64,000 nucleotides of DNA, from positions 124,001 to 188,000 of the forward strand of contig CAVVGE010000007.1 of the NCBI GenBank assembly GCA_963747735.1. Reading direction: 5' to 3'. This DNA is from AP-15 sp963747735 (lineage in GTDB: Bacteria; Pseudomonadota; Alphaproteobacteria; ATCC43930; CGMCC-115725). This document shows, one piece after another, positions 53,294 through 60,903 of the stretch. The notes beneath the pieces were generated by a model. It made no database searches and was not told the DNA's origin. It saw only the letters and a list, made by a program, of their open reading frames with translations. A program made the translations under genes and the position numbers. Position 1 is the first letter of the stretch. The number at the start of each line of letters is the position of its first letter.

Positions 53294-53672
53294 CCTTCGA
53301 GACGGCCGCCCTACGGCGGCCTCCTCAGAGGCTGTAAAGGAATACCAAACCGCTGTCATTCCGGGGCGTGGGCGCAGCCCGCGAACCCGGAACCCATGCA
53401 CACCGGCCTGCGATATGCTGGCGGACGGCGGTGTTCATAGGTTCCGGGCCTGCCCTGTGGGCATCCCGGAATGACACAGGTTCTCAGGACAAGGGGCGCG
53501 TCTCGAAGCATGCACGGCGCCGATGCAGCGCCCTATTTCCGATCCCCGCCAATTCATTCGCATCCTCTCAGAATGAGTGCTTTTCTATTTCAATGGATTA
53601 CCTCACCCTGAGGAGGCCCCCTTCGAGACGCCGCTTGCGGCGGCTCCTCAGGACAGGCGGGCCGTCTCAAAG
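53294..53672. repeat. Cluster of intergenic palindromic repeats
   Basis: A CTTCGAGACG-family unit lies at 53294-53330 and another at 53621-53672. Between them, GTCATTCCGGGGCGTGGGCG near 53355 and its mirror ending CATCCCGGAATGAC near 53477 form a long inverted pair with inner arms AACCCGGAACC and GGTTCCGGG. The 483-bp stretch between the IS element and the FAD monooxygenase holds no credible gene. Confidence 0.75.
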
Positions 53673-53735
53673 GGTAACCACGGAGGCTGCCCGACTTTTT
53701 CATCAGACTCGCCCGAGCTTACAGGGAAATATCCG

Positions 53736-55316
53736 ATGTCCGACGCCGACCGGTTCAACGGCGGCCTTTGCGCCACCCCTGCCGAGCCGTCGCACCAGAG
53801 CGCAGAGCGCGCGCCTGAACCGACTGTTTTGATCGTCGGCGCCGGGCCGGGCGGATTGTTTGCCGCGTGCGAGCTCTTGCGCCATGGCGTCAGGCCGCGC
53901 GTCGTGGAGCAGAGGCTGGCGCCGCACCGGGAAGCTCGCGGCACCGCGATCCAGCCGGCGGTCTTGGAGATGCTCGAGCGAGGCGGTCTGGTCGGGCCTT
54001 TCCTTCGCGCCGGCGTGCGCATCCGGCATATTCAGCTTTTGGGTCCCGGATTGCAGGAAATCGCGCGCGAGAGCTTTGCCGGGGCCGGCAGCCGCTATGA
54101 TTTCCAGTGCAGCCTGCCGCAATGGCGCACCGAGGCAATTCTGCGCGACCATTTGGCTGGCCTTGGCCTCGGAGTGGAATTCGGCACCGAGGTCACCTCG
54201 ATCGAAGACGATCCGAACGGCGTGCGCATAACGCTCGGCGCCGGCGGCCGCACCGAGACCGTCACCGCCGCTTACCTGCTCGGCGCGGGCGGCGGCCACA
54301 GCATAACGCGACATTCGATGCATGAGCATCTCTCAGGAGAGACTTACTCCGGCAAATATCTCGTCGCCGACGCGAAGGTCCGCTTGCCATCCGCGCCTGA
54401 ATACGGCCGGCTCATCGTCGGGCCGGACGGGTTTGTGCTGCTGTCACCGCTGCCGGATCAGCGCTGGCTCATTTTCGTCAATCGCGACGACAATGATACG
54501 CTGGGCGAGCTGCCGGCGGAGGCCGGGCTCGGCGCGCTGCTCGATGCCCGGGCTGGCGTCGAGGTGGGGCTGAGCGACCTCCACTGGGTGTCCGAATTCC
54601 GGATGCACAAGCGCGTCGTCGAGCGCCTGAGCGATCGGCGGCGTTTTCTGCTGGGCGACGCCGCGCATATGTCGAGCCCGCTCGGTGGCGAGGGGCTCAA
54701 CTCGGCGCTGATGGACGCAGCCGACATCGCCTGGAAGCTGGCTCTTGTCGCGCGCGGTGCAGCCAGGCCGTCGCTGCTCGACAGCTACGCGATCGAGCGC
54801 GGGCTCGCCGACCGCCATGTCCTCGAGGTCTCGGACGAGGTCCATCGGCTTGTCATGGAGCTGGTCGCGATGTGCGGCGGTGGGGGCGCGCCATCCTTGC
54901 CGCCGGGGGATCCGGCGCAAAACCTGGCGGCGGTGCGCAGACGGTTGATGCTCGATGTTTCATACGCCGGAAGCGCGCTCGTCGGCCGGGCCGGCATACC
55001 GGTCGAAGGAGCTTCGCCAGGGGAGCGGTTTGCCGCCCGCCGCAAGCTTGCCGGCACAGGCCATCATCTGCTCGTTTTCGGCGCGGCGCCTCCTTTGGAC
55101 CATGTCCGCGCGCGCTGGGGCCAGCTCGTCGCGATTGTCGATGCGTCGAGCGCAGGGCTCGATCCGAGCGAGGCCGGGGTGCCCGATGGCGGCGCCATCC
55201 TGGTGCGGCCGGACGGCTTTATCGGGTTCCGCGCCGCCCCCGCTGACGAGACGACGATGGCTGCGCTCGACGCTCACCTAGCAACCTATCTGTTGCCGCA
55301 ATCCGGCGCGCGTTAA
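53736..55316 (+). CDS. FAD-dependent aromatic monooxygenase (PheA/TfdB-type)
   Basis: 526 residues from ATG 53736. VLIVGAGPGGLFAACELLRHG near residue 32 binds FAD, the ARGTAIQPAVLEMLE block matches the NAD(P)H-handling region, and FLLGDAAHMSSPLGGEGLNS is the GD flavin motif of group A hydroxylases. A thioredoxin-like C-terminal domain (about 380-526) is typical of phenol and pentachlorophenol-type monooxygenases. Substrate is unknown. It lies alone between two mobile elements, consistent with acquired catabolic genes. Confidence 0.85.
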   Translation: MSDADRFNGGLCATPAEPSHQSAERAPEPTVLIVGAGPGGLFAACELLRHGVRPRVVEQRLAPHREARGTAIQPAVLEMLERGGLVGPFLRAGVRIRHIQLLGPGLQEIARESFAGAGSRYDFQCSLPQWRTEAILRDHLAGLGLGVEFGTEVTSIEDDPNGVRITLGAGGRTETVTAAYLLGAGGGHSITRHSMHEHLSGETYSGKYLVADAKVRLPSAPEYGRLIVGPDGFVLLSPLPDQRWLIFVNRDDNDTLGELPAEAGLGALLDARAGVEVGLSDLHWVSEFRMHKRVVERLSDRRRFLLGDAAHMSSPLGGEGLNSALMDAADIAWKLALVARGAARPSLLDSYAIERGLADRHVLEVSDEVHRLVMELVAMCGGGGAPSLPPGDPAQNLAAVRRRLMLDVSYAGSALVGRAGIPVEGASPGERFAARRKLAGTGHHLLVFGAAPPLDHVRARWGQLVAIVDASSAGLDPSEAGVPDGGAILVRPDGFIGFRAAPADETTMAALDAHLATYLLPQSGAR

Positions 55317-55462
55317 CAGAATAAAAGTCTCACAGAGCCCCGAACTCGTCATCCCGGCCGGAGCGAAGCGCAGAGCCGGAACCCAGAAGCCGTCGGCATC
55401 GCTGGATTCCCGCTTTCGAGCGTGTGAAGAAATTGAAGACCGGCTGGATCAGCGCGGCGCAT

Positions 55463-55541
55463 CCCCCGCTTTCGCGAGGGCAAGCTCTTCGAGACAGTCG
55501 CTTCGCGACTTCCTCAGAGCCTGCCCCGGCGCAGGCCGGGG
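55463..55541. repeat. Composite of three palindromic repeat families
   Basis: CCCCCGCTTTCGCGAGGGCA (55463, reverse complement of the transposase insert type), a CTTCGAGAC...TCCTCAGAG unit (55487-55519) and AGAGCCTGCCCCGGCGCAGG (55516-55541) are joined end to end. It lies in the 285-bp gap before the IS110 transposase. Confidence 0.75.
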
Positions 55542-55601
55542 ATGAGGTGTGTTCTTAATGCCATCAGCAGCTTACCTCATGCTGAGCGACTGTCTGTGAT
55601 G

Positions 55602-56555
55602 TCAAGCGGGCTGCCATGGTTTGCGGTCTCTCAGGATGGCATTAAGGATGACGACGAGCCTGCGCATGCAGGCGACGAAAGCTTGCTTGCCGGTTTTGCC
55701 GGCGGCGCGCAGCTTGGCGTAGTAAGGGGCGATGACCGGGTTGGCGCGGCTGGCGACCAAGCCTTGCCCCTGGCCGGAACAGGGGGCGGCCATGTAGAGC
55801 GCGGTGCGCACGGCGGGGCGGCCACCGGCGATGGTGCGGCGTCCGCGCATGGTGCCGCTGTCGCGGTTGATCGGAGCGACCCCGACGAGGGCAGCGATCT
55901 TGCGGCGGTTGAGATGGCCGAGCTCGGGCAGCTCGGCGATCAGGGTGCGCAGCGTTGCTTTGCCGACACCGGGCACGCTGGCCAAGAGATCGGCATCGGC
56001 CTGCCAAGCCGGGCTGCTGCGTATCGCGCCGTCGATGTCGCCTTCGAGCTCGGAGAGTTCGGCTTGCAGCAAGGCGAGATGCCGCTCGATCGCTCTGATG
56101 ACCCGGCGTTGGCTGGCCATGCGGCGTCGATGGCCTTCGGCAACGATCATCTCGATGACCTGCCGGCGCCGTGCGACCAGCTCGCCCAGGGCCTGCGCCT
56201 CAGCATCGGCGATTGGCCGTGCCGGCGGCCGCACCGCTTCGGCGAAATGAGCGATCGCCGCGGCATCGATCCGGTCGGTCTTGGCCAGCTTGCCGGTGGC
56301 GCGGGCAAAGTCGCGGATTTGGCGGGGATTGACCACCGCGAGCGGGAGCTGCGCGGCGCCCACCGCACTGGCCACCACCGTCTCGTAGCCACCGGTCGCC
56401 TCCATGGCGACCAGAGCCGGAGCGAGCTCTTGCAGGCGCTCAACCAACATCGCCAAGCCTTTGCCGTCGCGCGCGACGGCAAAGGCTTCGCCACCGGGCC
56501 GGATGTGCACGTCCAGCCGATCCTTGGCCACATCGATTCCGACAAAATGCTCCAT
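55602..56555 (-). CDS. IS110-family transposase
   Basis: 317 residues. The RuvC-like DEDD domain is readable: FVGIDVAKDRLDVH (first Asp), VAMEATGGYE (Glu) and KTDRIDAAAIAHFAE (Asp pair). The C-terminal Tnp20 domain contains VPGVGKATLRTLIAELPELG and GRRTIAGGRPAVRTALYMAA. Between YMAA and LVASRANPVI there is an 8-residue insertion from a palindromic repeat (55761-55784), which keeps frame but lies in the catalytic Ser domain. IS110 elements lack terminal inverted repeats and their ends could not be placed. Confidence 0.88.
   Translation of the reverse strand: MEHFVGIDVAKDRLDVHIRPGGEAFAVARDGKGLAMLVERLQELAPALVAMEATGGYETVVASAVGAAQLPLAVVNPRQIRDFARATGKLAKTDRIDAAAIAHFAEAVRPPARPIADAEAQALGELVARRRQVIEMIVAEGHRRRMASQRRVIRAIERHLALLQAELSELEGDIDGAIRSSPAWQADADLLASVPGVGKATLRTLIAELPELGHLNRRKIAALVGVAPINRDSGTMRGRRTIAGGRPAVRTALYMAAPCSGQGQGLVASRANPVIAPYYAKLRAAGKTGKQAFVACMRRLVVILNAILRDRKPWQPA
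55761..55784. repeat. Palindromic insert in the IS110 transposase gene
   Basis: On the plus strand it begins GCCTTGCCCCTGGCC and ends GAACAGGG. CCCCTGG-type arms match insert 3 of the IS701 gene. The 24-nt insert adds PCSGQGQG without a frame shift. Confidence 0.7.
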
Positions 56556-56562
56556 GTCCCGT

Positions 56563-56588
56563 CCCCGGCCTGCGCCGGGGCAGGCTCT
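56563..56588. repeat. Palindromic repeat just upstream of the IS110 transposase start
   Basis: The same 26-bp sequence as at 33568-33593 (CCCCGGCCTGCGCCGGGGCA then GGCTCT). It lies 8 bp upstream of the transposase ATG, so the ribosome binding site region is made of this repeat. Confidence 0.75.
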
Positions 56589-56760
56589 TGCGCATGCGGG
56601 CTCGCCTGGCGGCCCCGGCGACTGTTCGGGCTGAAGGAACCGACGGATGGGGCACCGTGCTCAGCAACGGGCTCCTCGGCCCAAGGAGCGTGAGGGCTCC
56701 CATCCGCCACCACAGCGCCAACTCTACCCTGGCACTGCGATGAACGAGAGATACAAGGAG
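56589..56760 (-). ncRNA. Possible bridge-RNA region of the IS110 element
   Basis: In IS110-group elements the non-coding segment 5' of the recombinase gene encodes a structured RNA. Here two adjoining hairpins can be drawn on the minus strand: GGAGC-CCTCAC-GCTCC (56685-56700) and GGGC-CGAGGA-GCCC (56669-56682). The element's left end and the donor/target loops could not be identified, so the boundaries are nominal. The rest of 56761-57047 shows only REP-like sequence (GTGGGTCCCGGCTTCCGCCGGG). Confidence 0.3.
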
Positions 56761-57047
56761 CGCCTTCGAGCGCGTCTCGAAGCACGCGCGACGGGAGATG
56801 TGGTCGCGTCTCATCCCGACGCCAATTCCTTCACAGGCCCGAAGGCCGGGGGCCACCCTTCCCCAAACTACAGCGGAAGGCCGGCATGGCGTTCCCCCTG
56901 ACCGGTAATTCCCGGTGGCGGAGAGGTGGGTCCCGGCTTCCGCCGGGACAGCGATTTGCGAACCTGGCCGGTTTCCGCCCGGTCTCGATTCCTCACAAGC
57001 TCTTGCACTCGGGCAACGAAGGCGATCCGAACCCGACAACCCACGCT

Positions 57048-58217
57048 TTAGCCCAGGCCCAGCCGGTCGGAGGCGAGGCGGGCGCCCTCGGCCAGTGATT
57101 TGAGCTTGGCCCAGACCACGTCCTCGGCGACCCGGCCCATCCCGGCCGAGGTGTCGAAGCCGCAATCGGTGCCGGCGAGGACGCGCTTCGGGTCGCCGAC
57201 GACCTGGGCGACCCGCTCGATCCGCTCGGCGACCGCCTCGGGATGCTCGACAAAGTTGGTCAGGCTGTCGATGACCCCGGCGACCAGCAATTGGTCGTCG
57301 GCCAAAGGCTGCTTTTCAAAGACGCGGTATTCGTGCGCGTGGCGCGGATTGGCAAACGGCAGAAAAAAGGCGCCGACCTTTGCTTGTTTCAGGATCGGCA
57401 GGATATCGGCGAGCGGCACGTCGCAATCGTGCGGCCCTTCGTAATTGCCCCAGCAGACATGGAGCCGCACCCGATCGCGCGGGATGTTTTCGAGCGCCAC
57501 GTTGATCGTCGCCACGACGCGCTCGACAAAGCCGAGAAAATCGCCGAGCGGCCGGTCCTGGTAGGAGAGATGGCGTTCGAGCGCCAGATCCGGGCAATCG
57601 AGCTGGAGCAGAAAGCCGGCACCGACGATCGCCTCGTATTCCTCGCGCAACGCCTTACCGAGGGCGGCGAGATAGGCCTCCTCGGTGTCGTAATATTCGT
57701 TCTTCATGGCACCCGCGATAATGCCGGGCGAGGGGGCGGTCAGAAACGGCTCGACAAAATGCGTGCCCGCCTCGTCGAGCGCGGCCTGGAACTCGGCGCA
57801 TTCGGCCTCGACCGCGCTGCGGCCGAGATAGCGGATTTCGGCGATCGCCTTGGGCGGGCCCATGTTGCTGACCGCCTGGCGGGCGGCGAGCTGCTCTTCC
57901 ATGATCCGGCGGAACACCGGGTAGCGCAACGCGTCGGCGCGGGCGCGGCGCTGCCACGAGCCGCCAAACCCGCTCATGCGGTGGCGGATGTGCAGAAAGA
58001 AGCCTTCGCGCTGCTGCTCGCCATTGTTGGCGATATCGACGCCGGCTTCGGCCTGCTTGCGGATGATGCCGCGCAATGCCTCGTGGCCGAGCCGGTCGAT
58101 CTCCGCGATATCGACCGATTCGCCGCGCGCTCGGCGAATATAGAGCTGCGTCAGCTCGGCAGGGCGCGGCAGGCTGCCGGTATGAGTGGTCAGGATGCGG
58201 TCTTCGCTGCGGCGCAT
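57048..58217 (-). CDS. Cobalamin-independent methionine synthase-like protein
   Basis: 389 residues from ATG 58217, with AAAGGAG 6 bases upstream; a longer frame adds 86 unrelated residues. It starts ILTTHTGSLPRP and contains the zinc site H-x-C in RLHVCWGNYEG and a later Cys in AGTDCGF. Only the catalytic half of MetE is present. It differs greatly from the other MetE-like gene at 28.5 kb. Proteins of this type often work on alternative methyl donors or corrinoid partners; the donor is not deducible here. Confidence 0.85.
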   Translation of the reverse strand: MRRSEDRILTTHTGSLPRPAELTQLYIRRARGESVDIAEIDRLGHEALRGIIRKQAEAGVDIANNGEQQREGFFLHIRHRMSGFGGSWQRRARADALRYPVFRRIMEEQLAARQAVSNMGPPKAIAEIRYLGRSAVEAECAEFQAALDEAGTHFVEPFLTAPSPGIIAGAMKNEYYDTEEAYLAALGKALREEYEAIVGAGFLLQLDCPDLALERHLSYQDRPLGDFLGFVERVVATINVALENIPRDRVRLHVCWGNYEGPHDCDVPLADILPILKQAKVGAFFLPFANPRHAHEYRVFEKQPLADDQLLVAGVIDSLTNFVEHPEAVAERIERVAQVVGDPKRVLAGTDCGFDTSAGMGRVAEDVVWAKLKSLAEGARLASDRLGLG

Positions 58218-58377
58218 CGTCGCTCCTTTCGCTGCGATTGCGTCGGTTTCTCTGAGCTTATCGCCGAACCGCCCGGTATCGCCAGCGCGAACGCGAACAG
58301 TCGCCAGCGCGAACGCGAACAACTCGCTTGTCGACCGGGCGGCCACCTCATAAGCTGGGGTTCTTGGCGCAACAACT

Positions 58378-58392
58378 GAAAGGAGGTGATCC
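58378..58392 (+). promoter_or_regulatory. Fifteen-base perfect Shine-Dalgarno sequence
   Basis: GAAAGGAGGTGATCC is complementary to the whole 3' end of 16S rRNA. Ordinary sites pair over 4-7 bases. It lies at once upstream of GTG codons at 58394 and 58396. The flanking bases differ from rRNA, so it is not part of an rRNA gene. Confidence 0.6.
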
Positions 58393-58393
58393 T

Positions 58394-58465
58394 GTGTGTT
58401 TCCATAAACCGCGGTCGTCCGCTGCCGTGACCAGGATCCTCGCTTCTGTGGAGATCCGCGCCTGA
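58394..58465 (+). CDS. Candidate 23-codon small ORF
   Basis: GTG 58394 starts VCFHKPRSSAAVTRILA and the frame ends at TGA 58463-58465. The peptide is basic, with no membrane segment. The 15-base Shine-Dalgarno sequence ends one base before the GTG, too close for ordinary initiation, so a later in-frame GTG (58427 or 58448) may be used or the site may hold the ribosome without initiation. A Rho-independent terminator follows 48 bp after the stop. No family is recognised. Confidence 0.4.
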   Translation: MCFHKPRSSAAVTRILASVEIRA

Positions 58466-58513
58466 CATAGGGCATGGTTCGCGGCCGTGATCGGCCGCCG
58501 GTATTCGGCTGAA

Positions 58514-58546
58514 GGGCCGCCCCTCGGGGCGGCCTTTCTCATTTTG
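58514..58546 (+). terminator. Strong Rho-independent terminator of the small transcript
   Basis: GGCCGCCC and GGGCGGCC close on a CTCG loop, followed by TTTCTCATTTT. It would end any transcript begun upstream of the small ORF on the plus strand. Confidence 0.8.
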
Positions 58547-58686
58547 CGGACGCGGCTGGGGACGCGGCCGAGATGACGCTGAAATTTAACGATTTTTGTG
58601 GTAAATAGACACTAGATTTACGGTCAATACCAACCCTAAATTAGGAAGAACATTTGACGAAATGACGAGAATCCGGACGCTAATTA

Positions 58687-58702
58687 TTAACAACTTGTTA
58701 AC
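58687..58702. promoter_or_regulatory. CtrA-type binding site
   Basis: TTAACAACTTGTTAAC fits TTAA-N7-TTAAC exactly. CtrA is the cell-cycle response regulator of alphaproteobacteria. In the second copy of the duplication the spacing is lost (TTAACAAATTTAA). The nearest downstream gene starts are far away, so the target promoter is unclear. Confidence 0.5.
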
Positions 58703-59146
58703 TGCCTTGGAACGTCGCGGGAACCGTGGTTAACCATTGCGGCCGATCGGAGCAAAGACCCGGACGAGGCGGCGGCACAACCATTCAGCCAGAGCTTTAC
58801 GCCACGCCGGCGGGGTTGGCGCGCGTTTGCCGTGACCGATCCTCGCTTCAGTGGGAAGGCTTGGGTTTAGGGGCCGCGATCGGCCTCCGGACAGGCGGGC
58901 CGGCAGACCGCCCGCCGGGCAGCTTCCGATGTTTGGGCATGGCCAGACAGGGCTGAAACGTAATGATTTTTGTAGTAAATATACGTGCTGTTCGGAGTAA
59001 TGCTTACTCCATAAGTATCGTGAACATATCATAAAAATCTGAAAATCAGGACGCCGATTATTAACAAATTTAATCCCTGGTCCGGAACGCCTCACGAACA
59101 GCCGTTAACCAAGCGGCTGGCTGCGCCCAAACGGGCTTGGGAGGCT

Positions 59147-60025
59147 TTAGACGAGGCCGTGGCGCAACACCAGCCACAGCTTGCGCGGCGCCGGCAGACG
59201 GGCTCGCACCGCCGGGTCGCGCCAGCCCGCGCGCAGCATTGCACGCAACGTTGCATGGTAAACGGCGGCCATGACTGCCGCCGGACGCATCGCCCGCCGC
59301 CGGCACTCGGCCATCGCCCGGGCGCTCTGGTAAAAATGCCGCTCGGCGATTGCCGCCAGCTCGCGGCATGCCGAGGGCAACGCCGGATGCCGCAGCACCG
59401 CCATCGGCTCGCAATCGCGGATGCCGTGACGCGCGAGAATCTCGCGGGGCAGATAGAGCCGGTCGCGGCGTGCATCCTCGTCGAGGTCGCGCAGGATATT
59501 GGTCAATTGCAGTGCCCGGCCGAGCGATTCGGCGACCCGGTGCGCGGCCTCGCCGGCATCGCCGAAGACATGCACCGAGAGATGGCCGACGGCACTCGCG
59601 ACCCGCGCGCAATAAAGGTCGAGCGTGGCGAGGTCGGGGGCCCGGATATCCTCGCGCGCATCCATCTCCATGCCGTCGATGACATGCAGGAAATCGGCAC
59701 GGCGCAAGCCGTAGCTGCGCACCGGCTCGCGCAACGCGCGGGCGACGAGATGGCGTGGCGCTCCGGCATAGAGCGCATCGATCTCGGCCCGCCAAACGGC
59801 AAGGGCCGCGAGCTTTTGCTCCGGCGGCCGGTCATCGTCGGCGATGTCGTCGACCTCGCGGCAGAACGCATAGACCGCGTACATGCCGTGGCGCCGCTCC
59901 TGCGGCAGCAGCCGCATCGCCCAATAAAACGAGGTCCCGGAGGCGGTGACGCGATCGCGGATCGCTGCGCGCAGCGCCGCCTCGTCGATCGCGTCATCGG
60001 CGATGCCGATCGCTGCATCGCTCAT
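59147..60025 (-). CDS. hpnD: Presqualene diphosphate synthase HpnD
   Basis: 292 residues from ATG 60025. Trans-isoprenyl synthase fold with the two Asp-rich motifs in AFCREVDDIADDDRP and LGRALQLTNILRDLDEDARRDRLYLP. HpnD joins two farnesyl diphosphates to presqualene diphosphate, the first step of the bacterial squalene/hopanoid route. It overlaps hpnC by 4 bases (ATGA) and is the last gene of the run; hpnE does not follow. Confidence 0.93.
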   Translation of the reverse strand: MSDAAIGIADDAIDEAALRAAIRDRVTASGTSFYWAMRLLPQERRHGMYAVYAFCREVDDIADDDRPPEQKLAALAVWRAEIDALYAGAPRHLVARALREPVRSYGLRRADFLHVIDGMEMDAREDIRAPDLATLDLYCARVASAVGHLSVHVFGDAGEAAHRVAESLGRALQLTNILRDLDEDARRDRLYLPREILARHGIRDCEPMAVLRHPALPSACRELAAIAERHFYQSARAMAECRRRAMRPAAVMAAVYHATLRAMLRAGWRDPAVRARLPAPRKLWLVLRHGLV

Positions 60026-60903
60026 CGGCCGCCCCGCCGCATGACGCCGGCGACAAAGGCGGCGAGAAAATCCGATTTGCGCAGGCCGACGCGCTGCGCC
60101 AGCGGGTCGCCGGTGCGCAAGCGGCGCAGCAGCCGCGCTGCCAGCGCCACGATGACCGCGCATTCACGGCGCAGACCCGGTGCGGCGACGCAGGGCGGCA
60201 AACCGCGCGCGGTTTCGATGAGGTCCGCGGTGCGGTCGAGCAGCATGTCGAGCACCCGCCGCAAACCCGGGCTTGCCGCCGGCGCTGCGAGCGCGGCGAT
60301 GCCGATCCGGGCGGCGGCGAGATCGGCGAGCGGCAGGTAGACGCGATCGAGCAGCCGGTAATCGCTGGCGCAATCCTGCAAATGATTGAGCACCTGCAAG
60401 GCCGCGCACAGCGCATCCGAGGGCGCCCAAGCGGCGCCGCCCTCGCCGTGCAAATCGAGCAGCTGGCGTCCGACGGGCGCCGCCGAATAGCGGCAATACT
60501 CCATCAGGTCGTCCCAATCGCGATAGCGCAGCTTTTCCGCATCGAGCCGGAAGGCATGCAGCACATCGTGGCAGTGCTGGGGAGTGACCCCGGTCGCATC
60601 GAGGCTCGCGCGCATTGCCGCGGCGGCCGGCGCCTCCTCGCCCGGCGCCCCCACTTCCGCCGCACCGTCGAGCACGGACGCGATCCGGTCGAGCCGGCGA
60701 ATCTTTTCCGCGGCCGGCAGGGACGGGTTGTCGGCGATATCGTCGGCGTTGCGGGCAAAGCGGTAGAACGCATGCACATGCACCCGCAAATCGCGCCGAA
60801 TCAGCCACGACCCGACCGGAAAATTCTCGTCGCCGCGCCGCTTTCCGGACGGCGTTTCGAGGTTTCCCCGGGCTTGTCTTCGCTGTTCGGCCGCCGCGCT
60901 CAT
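60022..60903 (-). CDS. hpnC: Hydroxysqualene synthase HpnC
   Basis: 293 residues from ATG 60903. FYRFARNADDIADNPSL carries the first Asp-rich motif; the second region reads LNHLQDCASDYRLLDRVYLP, with the family's altered Asp spacing. HpnC converts presqualene diphosphate to hydroxysqualene. It overlaps hpnA and hpnD by 4 bases each, so the three are translationally coupled. Confidence 0.93.
   Translation of the reverse strand: MSAAAEQRRQARGNLETPSGKRRGDENFPVGSWLIRRDLRVHVHAFYRFARNADDIADNPSLPAAEKIRRLDRIASVLDGAAEVGAPGEEAPAAAAMRASLDATGVTPQHCHDVLHAFRLDAEKLRYRDWDDLMEYCRYSAAPVGRQLLDLHGEGGAAWAPSDALCAALQVLNHLQDCASDYRLLDRVYLPLADLAAARIGIAALAAPAASPGLRRVLDMLLDRTADLIETARGLPPCVAAPGLRRECAVIVALAARLLRRLRTGDPLAQRVGLRKSDFLAAFVAGVMRRGGR

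Larger units (their letters stand above)
58425..59111. repeat. Diverged tandem duplication in the 930-bp spacer
   Basis: Matching pieces occur in the same order in both halves: CCGTGACC(AG)GATCCTCGCTTC at 58425 and 58828; GGCCG(T/C)GATCGGCC at 58483 and 58872; GCTGAAA..TAA(C/T)GATTTTTGT at 58578 and 58951; (A/G)ATTATTAACAA at 58683 and 59056; GTTAACCA near 58729 and 59103. The offset is 374-404 bp. Copy 2 lacks the long Shine-Dalgarno sequence, and no gene is seen in it. Confidence 0.75.

Noticed and set aside
55555..55645. TTAATGCCAT/ATGGCATTAA as terminal inverted repeats of the IS110 element
   Set aside because: The second arm lies inside the transposase coding sequence, and IS110 elements generally lack such repeats; probably chance.
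58378..58392. End of a 16S rRNA gene on the minus strand
   Set aside because: Only the last 15 bases match the 16S 3' end. The adjoining bases and the following 150 bp do not resemble rRNA.
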